Assembly: GCF_000364445.2 (NCBI RefSeq)
Contig: NZ_CP043538.1
Coordinates: 4,917,447 to 4,981,446, forward strand
Source: Methylobacterium mesophilicum SR1.6/6
GTDB lineage: Bacteria > Pseudomonadota > Alphaproteobacteria > Rhizobiales > Beijerinckiaceae
Direction of reading: 5' to 3'
Length of the DNA: 64,000 bases
Made by a program: the position numbers and the translations under genes. Shown here one piece after another: positions 52,424-60,323 of the stretch (the stretch's first letter is position 1; each line of letters begins with the position of its first letter). The notes beneath the pieces were generated by a model. The model did not search any database. It was not told the origin of the DNA and saw only the letters and a list, made by a program, of their open reading frames with translations.

Positions 52424-53173
52424 TCAGGAAACGGTTACGGATTTCCGGCCCTTCGGACCCGCGGCGGCCAGCATGACATCGTCGCTGCCGACTTCGAGCC
52501 CGGTATAGCCGAGCATCTCCGCGAGCTGCGTCCGGGCGCGCCAGACGCGACTCTTCACCGTGCCGATGCGGCACTTCATGACCGCCGCGGTCTCCTCGTA
52601 GGTAAGGTTCTCGATCGCCACGAGGACCAGCGCCTGCCGCATGGACGGCGCCAGACGATCGAGGGCGGCGCGCACGTCGCTCAGGTCCAGATGTCCGCCC
52701 TGCTCAGGCAGCGAGACCATCCGTTCCGCCTGGGTGCCGTCCTCGTCCTGCACCTCGCGGCCCCGCTTGCGGTGCTCGTTGTAGAACTGGTTGCGCATGA
52801 TCGTGAACAGCCACGCCTCCAGATTGGTGCCCGGCGCGAAGCTGGCGCGCGAGCGCCACGCCCGCAGCAGCGTGTTCTGCAGGAGGTCGTCGGCGCCGAC
52901 ATGGTTGCGCAACAGCGAGCGCGCGAAGCGCTGGAGGTTGGGCACCATCCCCAGGAGGGAGGCCTGGAACGCCGTCTCGCGGCCGTCCTGCGCCCGGCCG
53001 AACGCGGCGTCCAGCAGCGTCAGGAGTTCGGCGAAGCGGTCCGCGATGGGCGGCTCGGCCGCGTCGTGCGCATAGGTCGCTGCGAGCAGATGGCCGAGAT
53101 GATACTGGACGCTGTCGGGGAGCCGAGGCGCCTGCGTGTCGATTGTATCATCGTCGAGCGTGAGTGCGAGCAT
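52424..53173 (-). CDS. NepR-like/ECF (EcfG-type) sigma factor fusion
   Basis: A 249-aa protein. Residues ~15-60 (LPDSVQYHLGHLLAATYAHD then PPIADRFAELLTLLDAA) look like the NepR anti-sigma domain (standard: 'IGxxLRxxYxxxxxEPxPdR FxxLLxqL'). From ~75 there is an ECF15/EcfG-like sigma factor: region 2 (NLQRFARSLLRNHVGADDLL QNTLLRAW, then NLEAWLFTIMRNQFYNEHRK) and region 4 (LAPSMRQALVLVAIENLTYE ETAAVMKCRIGTVKSRVWRA R). In alphaproteobacteria NepR binds EcfG and PhyR removes it; here both would be on one chain, suggesting an auto-inhibited sigma factor. A promoter palindrome lies 75 nt upstream. No PhyR is in the window. Confidence 0.8.
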   Translation of the reverse strand: MLALTLDDDTIDTQAPRLPDSVQYHLGHLLAATYAHDAAEPPIADRFAELLTLLDAAFGRAQDGRETAFQASLLGMVPNLQRFARSLLRNHVGADDLLQNTLLRAWRSRASFAPGTNLEAWLFTIMRNQFYNEHRKRGREVQDEDGTQAERMVSLPEQGGHLDLSDVRAALDRLAPSMRQALVLVAIENLTYEETAAVMKCRIGTVKSRVWRARTQLAEMLGYTGLEVGSDDVMLAAAGPKGRKSVTVS

Positions 53174-53247
53174 GACAGCCGATCACCTGAGAGGGACGAG
53201 AGCATGGGCTCAGCTATAAGTCTCAGAATATGCAGCCCCTGCCGCAA

Positions 53248-53287
53248 CATAGATCAGCGTAAATATCGATCTTCAGACTGATCTATG
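53248..53287. promoter_or_regulatory. Perfect 10-bp inverted repeat upstream of the sigma gene
   Basis: CATAGATCAG (53248-53257) and its exact reverse complement CTGATCTATG (53278-53287) flank 20 nt of AT-rich DNA. It ends 75 nt before the sigma-factor start, in its presumed promoter. It may be an operator for a dimeric regulator or a hairpin in the 5' leader. Confidence 0.55.
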
Positions 53288-53472
53288 ATACCATGCTTGG
53301 CAGTTTCAGCGGATCTGAAATCCGAGAAAACAGTCTAAGTTTGGAAGCATCGGACGAACATCTATTTCCCGGCCCGCCGTAGGCGGCGCACCGCACGCAA
53401 CAGTCTCAGCCGCGGCGCCATCGAGACTGCGACGGCGAGGCCGGGACCAACCCGGAAGACAGGACGACGCGT

Positions 53473-53718
53473 ATGAGCCGACTCACGGAGCTTGAAGACG
53501 ACCCCGCCTTCCGGGAGGCGGTGCTTGCGGTGCGGGGCGCGGCCAGCACGTTGAGCGGCCGGGCCGTCACGGTGGAGGAGGCCCGCTTCCTGGTGGGAAT
53601 CGCCCTGACGACCTTCGCCCATGCCGGCGGCCTGAACGAACCGAGCCGCAGCCGACTGGCCCGTTTCTCGGAGACGCTGGAACAGGGCACGGTCGTCGAG
53701 TCATTGACGAAGCACTGA
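53473..53718 (+). CDS. Small soluble hypothetical protein (81 aa)
   Basis: An acidic-to-neutral helical protein (MSRLTELEDDPAFREAVLAV RGAASTLSGRAVTVEEARFL VGIALTTFAHAGGL...). It is divergent from the sigma-factor gene. The composition is protein-like and the frame has GC-rich third positions, but I do not recognise a family and no partner is obvious. Confidence 0.55.
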   Translation: MSRLTELEDDPAFREAVLAVRGAASTLSGRAVTVEEARFLVGIALTTFAHAGGLNEPSRSRLARFSETLEQGTVVESLTKH

Positions 53719-53790
53719 GCCCTGCGTCACGGCCCGAAGCGTCCCGGGATGTAACGCTCGGGACGACCGTGCCGCGTCCGGCCCCGCCAC

Positions 53791-54108
53791 CTACCCGGCT
53801 TCCGTCATGGCGGCGCGCAGCACGCTCTGGAGATCCTTCAACACGGCTTCGCGATCCTGCTCGCGCAGCGCCAGGTTCAGGCCTGCGGTCACGTGCTGGC
53901 CGATGATGAGCAGCCCGACCTCGCGCAAAGCGGCTGTCGCCGCGCGGATCTGCTGGATCTCGTCGAGACAATGCCGGTCCGTCTCGATCATTGCCCGGAG
54001 GCCGCGCACCTGCCCCTCGATCCGCCCGAGCCGCCGGATCAGCGGCATGCGCTCCTCCTCGGTCCGGGCGAGGCAGACACGACCTTCGACGACTGTGCCG
54101 CTTGTCAC
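53791..54108 (-). CDS. CsoR/FrmR-family metal- or formaldehyde-sensing repressor
   Basis: A DUF156 (CsoR/RcnR/FrmR) protein, 105 aa from GTG 54108, or 85 aa from an ATG at 54048 that follows AGGAGG. The core RRLGRIEGQVRGLRAMIE is diagnostic. Of the effector residues, the first Cys (DRHCLDEI, Cys47) and the His 25 residues later (IGQHVTAGL, His72) are present, while the position of the third CsoR ligand is Gly. This pattern is nearer to FrmR/formaldehyde or other non-Cu sensors than to classic CsoR. It lies 105 nt after the catalase gene on the same strand and could control it; in a methylotroph, formaldehyde is a plausible effector. Confidence 0.85.
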   Translation of the reverse strand: MTSGTVVEGRVCLARTEEERMPLIRRLGRIEGQVRGLRAMIETDRHCLDEIQQIRAATAALREVGLLIIGQHVTAGLNLALREQDREAVLKDLQSVLRAAMTEAG

Positions 54109-54213
54109 CGCTCGACCCCCTCTCTGTTCGGCGCCGCCGCCTCGGGCCGTCGATGGCGCCGGCAGGAAGGTCCGGAAGAGGTGGTGCTCCGGCCGAGCCG
54201 GAGCACCGGTCCG

Positions 54214-55071
54214 TCAGCCGATCTGCTGGGACTGGGCGCCGCTGTCGGGCCGCGCCGGGCCGAGCACCGGCTCCTCGCCCATCGGCTGGTTCTGGACGAC
54301 GCTGTACTCGCCCTTGCCGTCGAGGGACGGACCCTGCGTCCAGCGCCCGGCCGGGGGCGGCGAGCCGTCCGCCGACGTCGAGAAGAAGTTGTAGTTGAAC
54401 TTCTGGTTCTCTTCGCTCTGCGGGAAGGAATTCGGGATCGGCAGCGTGCCGGCGTGACCCCCGAGTTCCTCGATCACCGCCAGCCATTGCTGCTGGTGCA
54501 TCGTGTCGCGGGCGATGAGGAAGCTCCACATGTCGCGCATGCCGGGATCGTTCGTGGCGTTATACAGGCGCACCGCCAGGACGCGGCCGGTGCTCTCCGC
54601 GGCGACGTTGCAGTACATGTCGGCAGCGATGTTGCCGCTGGCGTAGATGTGGCTCATGTCGAAGGGCAGGCCGTCGGAATTGCCCGGGAAGGCCGCCATG
54701 CCGGTGGACAGCAACGTCTTGTGCAGCATGCCCTCGGCGATGTGGCGCGGGTTCTCGCCGCCCATCACGGCCCCGACGATCGCGTCGGCGGCCCCGGCCT
54801 CCTGCACCTTGGTCGGCGCGGTCTCGAGGTTCATCGCCACGGCGGTGGCCAGCATCTCGATATGGCCGATCTCCTCGGTGGCCGTATTGAGCAGCATGTC
54901 GCGGTACTTGGTGGTGGGCGCACGGTTGCCCCACGCCTGGAAGAAATACTGGAACGCGACCCGGATCTCGCCCTCAATACCGCCGATCGCCTGCTGGAGC
55001 ATGCGGGCATAGATCGGGTCCGGACTGTCGACCTTGACGGGATACTGCAGTCGCTTGTCGTGATAGTACAT
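54214..55071 (-). CDS. Manganese (non-haem) catalase
   Basis: A 285-aa di-Mn catalase converting H2O2 to water and O2. The ferritin-like four-helix bundle carries the ligands: Glu in GGIEGEIRVAFQYFFQAWG, the EExxH motif in ATEEIGHIEMLATAVAMN, and a second half with EST-GRVLAVRLYNATNDPGMR and FLIARDTMHQQQWLAVIEEL. The C-terminal tail (PFPxxxxxxx-type Gly/Pro-rich end, APPAGRWTQGPSLDGKG) is typical. The start is the ATG at 55071 (MYYHDKRLQYPV, the standard opening of the family). A CsoR/FrmR-like regulator follows in the same direction. It is probably part of the general stress response. Confidence 0.95.
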   Translation of the reverse strand: MYYHDKRLQYPVKVDSPDPIYARMLQQAIGGIEGEIRVAFQYFFQAWGNRAPTTKYRDMLLNTATEEIGHIEMLATAVAMNLETAPTKVQEAGAADAIVGAVMGGENPRHIAEGMLHKTLLSTGMAAFPGNSDGLPFDMSHIYASGNIAADMYCNVAAESTGRVLAVRLYNATNDPGMRDMWSFLIARDTMHQQQWLAVIEELGGHAGTLPIPNSFPQSEENQKFNYNFFSTSADGSPPPAGRWTQGPSLDGKGEYSVVQNQPMGEEPVLGPARPDSGAQSQQIG

Positions 55072-55699
55072 GATGTCGGTCCCTCGCGAGAGGCACGGCG
55101 CGCTCAAGCCCACCGCACGATCGGCCGCTGAGCCCGTACTCCATGGGAGCATCAGGCCTTGCTCCCTGTTCAACCCCGCCTCACGATGACGGTTCGGTCG
55201 ATCAGCCTATTTAGAACGATCTGGACGCGGTGGGTTGGATTTTTACCCGATAAATCAATGCTCTTGCGCGTTGAATTTTGATTTTTCCGTGTCCTCGCCG
55301 CACGCTCAAATCGATATCACAGGTTGATGCACACAGATATATGTTAGGATTTTACCGCACGGCGCCTTCTCGACCGACTTTAACTTAGATTGCCACGACA
55401 CAGCGTCCCGTCGTTCATGCGCCACGGCGGAACCGACGAGCACTTGGGAGCCGATGCGCGGAACGGCCAGCGCAGCCACGATCCGGACACACGCGGTCTC
55501 GGTCAAGCTTTCAAAGTATTTTGCGAAACAATCGTGCATCAAGCCCTGCATGGAACGCATGTACGGTGGCGTACACATTGATTAATACCGGAGTTGCACG
55601 GCGCATAACACGTCCAAAGGAATTGTACCTGGAGATACGCCGATTTTCATTGGGCTCATGCCCCGGATTGGTGGCTCGCCAACGGCTTGGAGTCCATCG
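55072..55699. other. 628-nt divergent promoter region
   Basis: The region separates the divergent starts of the Mn-catalase and the Crp/Fnr gene and is AT-rich around 55200-55400 and 55550-55660. It should hold both promoters. On the catalase strand a CCAAC-15-CGTT arrangement near 55225-55248 is a loose match to the EcfG-type promoter (GGAAC-16/17-GTT) but not good enough to call. No gene was recognised. Confidence 0.4.
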
Positions 55700-56341
55700 A
55701 TGCTCACCGTCCAGACCGCCGACTTGGCAGACTTCCTGACGGCCCGCCCGATCGAGCCGGAGAGTTTCGCAAAACTTCACGGCCTCCCGGCGCGGGAACG
55801 CACGATCCCGAAGCAGCACGACGTGCTGCCGCCCGACACCGACCCGGCGAGCGCCCAGCTCCTGCTGGCCGGCTACGCGGGTCGCTACCGCATGCTGCGG
55901 GACGGCCGCCGGCAGATCACCGCCATCCTGGTACCGGGCGACCTCTGCGATCCGGGGGCGGTCCTCGCGCGTCGCTCCGATTACGCCGTCACCGCGCTGA
56001 CCCGCTGCACGGTGGGAGAGATTCCCCTGTCGCGGATCGCAGTCCTTGATCGCCGCGATCTCGCCGTCGCCCTGGGACACCGCCTGCGCCGCGACGAGGC
56101 CATCGCCCGCGAATGGATCGTCTGCCTGGGCCGGCGTTCCGGGATCGAACGGATGGCGCACCTCCTGTGCGAGTTGCGCTGGCGGCTCGCGGTCATGGGG
56201 CTCGCCACGGAGAACGGCTTCGAGATGCGCATCACGCAGAACGATCTCGCCGACGCCCTCGGCCTCACCCCGGTGCACGTCAACAGGGTTCTCAAATGCC
56301 TGCGCGACGGCCAGCTCATCCAGCTGAAGGGGGGCGCCTGA
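55700..56341 (+). CDS. Crp/Fnr-family regulator, frameshifted at the 3' end
   Basis: A 213-aa regulator as read: cyclic-nucleotide-binding-like beta-roll (about 40-120, GYAGRYRMLRDGRRQITAIL VPGDLCDPGAVLA), long dimer helix, and a winged helix with FEMRITQNDLADALGLTPVH VNRVLKCLRDGQLIQLKGG. The frame ends at TGA 56339-56341, but the +1 frame continues at once with RLTLLDRPRLERLAQFDPAYLEIG (to 56421), exactly how such Methylobacterium regulators end. One base is missing in or next to the GGGGGG run at about 56329-56335. The DNA-binding domain is complete, so it may still work. No FNR-type Cys cluster is visible at the N-terminus. Confidence 0.88.
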   Translation: MLTVQTADLADFLTARPIEPESFAKLHGLPARERTIPKQHDVLPPDTDPASAQLLLAGYAGRYRMLRDGRRQITAILVPGDLCDPGAVLARRSDYAVTALTRCTVGEIPLSRIAVLDRRDLAVALGHRLRRDEAIAREWIVCLGRRSGIERMAHLLCELRWRLAVMGLATENGFEMRITQNDLADALGLTPVHVNRVLKCLRDGQLIQLKGGA

Positions 56342-56570
56342 CCCTGCTCGACCGCCCCCGCCTGGAACGCCTGGCGCAGTTCGATCCGGCCTATCTGGAG
56401 ATCGGAGCGGAGCTCGTCTGACCAAGCCTGCCCCCCGGGCAGGGCCGCGACCACGCGGCCGCGCATCCTCCGGATCGACCGTCGATCGACCCCGCGCCGA
56501 TCCGGACACCATCCTGCAGGAGCGGGTCCTGAAGGTCGCTCTCGTCGGAGCCGGAGGTTCCGCCCGGCGG

Positions 56571-56852
56571 TTACAGGAGTCCGGTTCGCCGGGCCAGCAT
56601 CACGCCGAAGGCGAGGCAGGCGGCGAGGCTGACCGCCAGCATGGCGACGTTCGTCCAGAACCGGACCGGCCGGCTGGAGCCGTCGATCCCGCTGGCGCGC
56701 AACCGCACCCACGGCACGTAGAGGTAGAGCGCGATCACGGTCAGGATCAGGAACGCGAAGGTGGCGACCCGCCCTGTGCCGAGGGCGGCCAGAGCCAGCG
56801 CGGCCCATCCGAGGACGAGGCCCAGCATGGTGAACAGGGCTGTCGAGTTCAC
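56571..56852 (-). CDS. Small three-helix membrane protein (93 aa)
   Basis: Three hydrophobic segments (ALFTMLGLVLGWAALALAAL; VATFAFLILTVIALYLYVPW; VAMLAVSLAACLAFGVMLAR) with short loops; the middle loop (VRLRASGIDGSSRPVRFWTN) is basic and probably cytoplasmic. I do not recognise a family. There is no operon partner. Confidence 0.6.
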   Translation of the reverse strand: MNSTALFTMLGLVLGWAALALAALGTGRVATFAFLILTVIALYLYVPWVRLRASGIDGSSRPVRFWTNVAMLAVSLAACLAFGVMLARRTGLL

Positions 56853-57210
56853 GGTCGTACGATTCCTTCGGCGGCAGGACGGTGTGCGACAGGTCCCGTC
56901 ACGATGTCCCCGGCCTCGGCCGCGGCTACGATCAGATCGGAGACGATCCGGCTGCGGCGCGGGAGGCTGGAACGCTCGACCTTCTTCTTGCCCATCACGG
57001 ATATTCGGAATCCTGCCTGTTCCAGGCCTTCCCCGACCTTGTCCATCCGATTGTTCGACCCCGCTTCTTCTATACGCGGGGTGGCGACTCGACCAGAACC
57101 GGCATGCGATGAGGCCGGGGCGACGGCACGCAGCTTCGCCTCCGTCGGCTCGCGATCGTCAGGCTTGGCCGGGAAACACGCGCGAGACAGTGAGGCCGCA
57201 TCATCGTTGC
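56853..57210. other. 358-nt region without a supported gene
   Basis: Frames on both strands are open because of high GC, but none has a family resemblance or ribosome-binding site. Confidence 0.3.
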
Positions 57211-57333
57211 ATGACGCTACCAGCAGCACAAATTCTCGGAGTCACGGCGTGCGCCGCGGCCGCATCGATCATCTACCTGATGAGCCTCGTGCACGCCGTC
57301 CGATCGGAGGGCGGCTGTCGGCGCGGCGAATGA
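57211..57333 (+). CDS. Possible 40-aa membrane peptide
   Basis: An ATG at 57211 opens MTLPAAQILGVTACAAAASI IYLMSLVHAV..., one hydrophobic helix followed by a short charged tail. No clear ribosome-binding site. It is listed only as a candidate. Confidence 0.25.
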   Translation: MTLPAAQILGVTACAAAASIIYLMSLVHAVRSEGGCRRGE

Positions 57334-57541
57334 AGCCGCCGACCCGACCGTGACGAGCGTCTGACCGGATCGACGGACACGACGACGCCGGCCCAACACG
57401 CCTCATGGGGCGCGACGGGGCGCGATGGGTCGCGGGCGAGACACGGTCGCCTCGCCGCAGTCTGGTCATCCGGCGTTCGGCCTCGCCCGCGTCGGCTGTT
57501 CCGGACTCTCCGTCCCGACGCCATCGGCGGGCCAGCCGCGT

Positions 57542-57853
57542 TCAGGCGTGCACCGGCGCGCCGGGCCGCCTTGTTGAAGCGCGCGGGCGACGCTTCCGCG
57601 CTGCCGGCGCAGGCTCCTCATCCGGAAGCAGATCCGTGAACGGTACGGTGAAGAGCAGGCGGTGGTCGGCATCCGCCACGGCGAACCGGTAGCTTTTGAG
57701 CTGCGGGTTGCGCTCACAGTCGCCGGCCGAGGTAAAGCCCGCGCCGTGGCGTGCGAGCGCCAGGGCGGCGGTGTCATCGGAGCAGTCCAGACCCTGATAA
57801 TCCAGACAAACCACCCCACGCGGCGATTGCACGTCGAAGAAGTAGTGCGGCAC
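57542..57853 (-). CDS. DUF6894-like small protein
   Basis: A 103-aa protein starting with GTG 57853 behind GGAGGAAACCC. The opening PHYFFDVQSPRGVVCLDYQG LDCSDDTAALALA is the usual 'RYyFdlxdgxxxxxDxxGxe lxdxxaAxxeA' start of the short DUF6894 proteins abundant in Methylobacterium and Bradyrhizobium. The middle (RFAVADADHRLLFTVPFTDL L) also fits. The C-terminus has a basic Arg/Pro-rich extension. The function is unknown. Confidence 0.75.
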   Translation of the reverse strand: MPHYFFDVQSPRGVVCLDYQGLDCSDDTAALALARHGAGFTSAGDCERNPQLKSYRFAVADADHRLLFTVPFTDLLPDEEPAPAARKRRPRASTRRPGAPVHA

Positions 57854-58106
57854 GGGTTTCCTCCGCGCCCCCTGGTCGATCGGCGTTGCCGGCATCTGTT
57901 CTTGTTGGGGGAAGTGTCGCACCGTTCGGTGCGCGTGTCATCAGCAGCGCGCGGATCCGGGATCGTCCTGCCGCAATGGCGTGTGTGGACGACCGGGACG
58001 CCCGTCGCGATTTCAGCCGACCGGCAGCCCGGTCCCTCTGCAGGGCGGCCCTGGCCGCCGTCGGACCATCGCCGCGTCAGCTGACACCGCGCTATCAAGA
58101 GGAGCG

Positions 58107-59093
58107 TCAGAACACGGCGTGGTCGCCACGCTCGGCGACCGCCTCGCCGCGGATCACGCGCGCGTAGTAGTCGAACAGCGTTTCCGATCCCGTCGCCGGG
58201 GTGGCGTGCGCGTCGTACTGCCCGGTCGCCGGGTTCAGCACGAGCATGGACTCGGTCGCGTAGTAGCGGCCGATCCGCGCGAGTTCGGCCTTGGCCGCCA
58301 GGGCCGGCACCCACCGTCCGATCGCCGCCAGAACGATGACGATCACATCGAGCAGCCTCACCGGGACGTGCGTGAAGCGCGGTTCGCGCCCGAGCAGGGC
58401 GAAGAGCCGCTCGCCCTGCGCCTTCGGGGTGATCGCCTCCCCCGGTCCGCCGATCGGCAGCACGCGGTTGCGCCGCTCCTCGTCGTCGAGGCACGCCGCG
58501 AGGTAGCGGCCCAGATCGTCGTCACTGATCGGCTTGCAGGCTGTCAGGGTTCCATCGCCGAAGACCAGGAACGGCTTGCCGCGCTTCAGGCGCTCGATCT
58601 GCCCCGAGAGCGATTTGAAGAAGGCCGTCGGCCGAACGATCGTGTAGTCGAGCCCGGACTCGGTCAGCACCGTCTCGAAGGCAAGCTTGGCCCGCTGGAA
58701 GGCCAGGATCGGCTTCTGGACGCAGATCGCCGAGAGGAGCACGACGTGCGTCACACCGGCTGCCCGGCACGCGTGCAGGGCGCTGACCTGCGCAGCGTAA
58801 TCGATCGCCCAGGCGTCGTCGGGCAATCCGGTGCGCGACGCGAGGCACGACACCAGGACGTCGAACGCCTCGCCGCGGACGCCGTCGCGCGCCAGGGACA
58901 GCGGGTCGGTCAGATCCACGATCCGTTCAGTCGCGCCGGCCGGGAGAGCGGTGTCGGCGGAGCGTCTGACGAGGCAGACGACCGCATGACCGCGTGACAC
59001 CAGCGCCCGCACGGTCGCCCGGCCGATCGTGCCGGTCGCCCCCAGAACGAGGACGCGGCGCGGTCCTGCGCCGACCTGCCGGCCCTTGGCCAT
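58107..59093 (-). CDS. bciA: 8-vinyl reductase (BciA/DVR-like), NAD(P)-binding SDR
   Basis: A 328-aa atypical short-chain dehydrogenase: Rossmann motif VLVLGATGTIGRATVRALVS near the N-terminus, then FDVLVSCLASRTG, VVLLSAICVQKPILAFQRAK LAFE and YTIVRPTAFFKSLSGQIERL KRGKPFLVFGDG, the characteristic stretch of divinyl-chlorophyllide 8-vinyl reductase (plant DVR and bacterial BciA). It reduces the C8 vinyl of (bacterio)chlorophyllide precursors, a step of bacteriochlorophyll a synthesis. ATG 59093 follows AGGTGACC. It stands apart from any photosynthesis cluster here, as bciA often does. An unrelated NmrA-type reductase is less likely. Confidence 0.85.
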   Translation of the reverse strand: MAKGRQVGAGPRRVLVLGATGTIGRATVRALVSRGHAVVCLVRRSADTALPAGATERIVDLTDPLSLARDGVRGEAFDVLVSCLASRTGLPDDAWAIDYAAQVSALHACRAAGVTHVVLLSAICVQKPILAFQRAKLAFETVLTESGLDYTIVRPTAFFKSLSGQIERLKRGKPFLVFGDGTLTACKPISDDDLGRYLAACLDDEERRNRVLPIGGPGEAITPKAQGERLFALLGREPRFTHVPVRLLDVIVIVLAAIGRWVPALAAKAELARIGRYYATESMLVLNPATGQYDAHATPATGSETLFDYYARVIRGEAVAERGDHAVF

Positions 59094-59470
59094 GGTCACC
59101 TCATCCCAACCCGTCGCCATCCTAGCGCGACGGCGACGCTTGCGCTGCCCGGGCGTCCGGCAGACGCTGCAGAGTCCCGAGTGCCCGAGGATTGCACGAG
59201 CGGGCGGACCGACGCTGTGCGGACGGTCTCATCAGACATGCGCATCGCAGCCGGACATGAGGCGCGCCGTGCCCGACGCGACCGACGACAGGCGTGACCG
59301 CTCCTGGACCAAGGGCCTCGAACCGTCGTCTCCTGCATCCCGGCCCCTGCATCCGGGGCCATGACGGCCGGGCCTGCGCCACCGTTGCGCGCTGGGTTGA
59401 CCGAAGATCCTCGATTGAGGGCTCAGGACAACAAGCCGTCCGCTAGATCATGGATTGAGGTGAGGAAAAC
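59094..59470. other. 377-nt region between bciA-like gene and tRNA
   Basis: No gene recognised. The promoter for the minus-strand bciA-like gene probably lies at its left end, and the 3' trailer of the tRNA transcript at its right end. Confidence 0.3.
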
Positions 59471-59545
59471 TGGTGCTGCGAGAGAGGATTGAACTCTCGA
59501 CCTCTTCATTACCAATGAAGTGCTCTACCACTGAGCTACCGCAGC
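59471..59545 (-). tRNA. tRNA-Thr (anticodon GGU)
   Basis: On the minus strand the 75-nt sequence folds as a complete tRNA: acceptor stem GCTGCGG paired with the 3' TCGCAGC, D arm GCTC...GAGC, anticodon stem CTTCA/TGAAG with loop TTGGTAA (anticodon GGT), T arm with GAGAG-TTCAATC-CTCTC, discriminator A and an encoded CCA. This decodes ACC/ACU threonine codons. Confidence 0.97.
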
Positions 59546-59648
59546 AGGTGACCAGGGCGCCCCGAGAGGGGCGTGTCCGTCCGGCCGAGTGGGGCCATAA
59601 CGGATCGTCGCCGCGTTGGCAACGCCGCGATGCGCATCCACACGCGCT

Positions 59649-60080
59649 TTACGTGCGGCAGGCCGCGCGGATGATGGCGGCGAGGCCCGGCTCCGAGACC
59701 GCCTCGGCGGCCTCGGCGGGCGTGAACCAGCGCAGCTCGCGCTGGTGCTCCTCCGGGAAGTGCTTGAGCTGCTTGCGCACCTTGAGCGGGAAGACCTTCA
59801 CCTGGCACAGGACGGCGTCGAGGTTCTTCAGGCGCTTCTGGTAGAGGTAGTGGCCGATCGGTCGCTTGCCGACCGCGCCGCGCAGGCCCGCCTCCTCGAA
59901 GGCCTCGCGGGCGGCCGCCTGGAACGGCTTGCGGCCCTTCATCGGCCAGCCCTTGGGGATGACCCAGCGGCGGCTCTCCCGCGACGTCACCAGCAGGACC
60001 TTCAGCGTCCCGTCCCGGCCGAGCCGGAACGGCAGCGCGCCGACCTGCCGCCGCGGCTCGCCGTCGTCGTCGGGGATCAT
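59649..60080 (-). CDS. NUDIX hydrolase (DIPP-like)
   Basis: A 143-aa NUDIX protein. The NUDIX box is complete: GWPMKGRKPFQAAAREAFEE AGLRG (GX5EX7REUXEEXGU with a Lys variant at the first Glu position). Preceded by RWVIPKGW, as in diphosphoinositol polyphosphate/diadenosine polyphosphate hydrolase-type enzymes of Rhizobiales. The C-terminus HFPEEHQRELRWFTPAEAAE AV also fits. It hydrolyses a nucleoside-diphosphate-linked substrate; which one is unknown. ATG 60080 or the GTG one codon upstream. Confidence 0.88.
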   Translation of the reverse strand: MIPDDDGEPRRQVGALPFRLGRDGTLKVLLVTSRESRRWVIPKGWPMKGRKPFQAAAREAFEEAGLRGAVGKRPIGHYLYQKRLKNLDAVLCQVKVFPLKVRKQLKHFPEEHQRELRWFTPAEAAEAVSEPGLAAIIRAACRT

Positions 60081-60323
60081 CACGGCCGCACCGCGCGGCG
60101 GCTGATCCAGGCCGGACCCGATCGGGCCCGGCGCCTTTCCGGAGCATGAGCAGGGAGGCGGATGATCAAGTCCTCGGTCGGCGTCGTCTGGCGCAAGCTA
60201 CACGGTGAAGCCGAACCAACAACTATCGATAACCGAACACTGTGACACGAACAGGAGTTTTCCGGTCCCGAAGGTGCCGGAAACGCGCGCATCACCGCAG
60301 GACCGCCCGGCGTCGGGCGGCGG

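Noticed and set aside
55225..55248. EcfG-type promoter upstream of the Mn-catalase
   Set aside because: CCAAC-15-CGTT deviates from GGAAC-16/17-GTT in both the -35 and the spacing.
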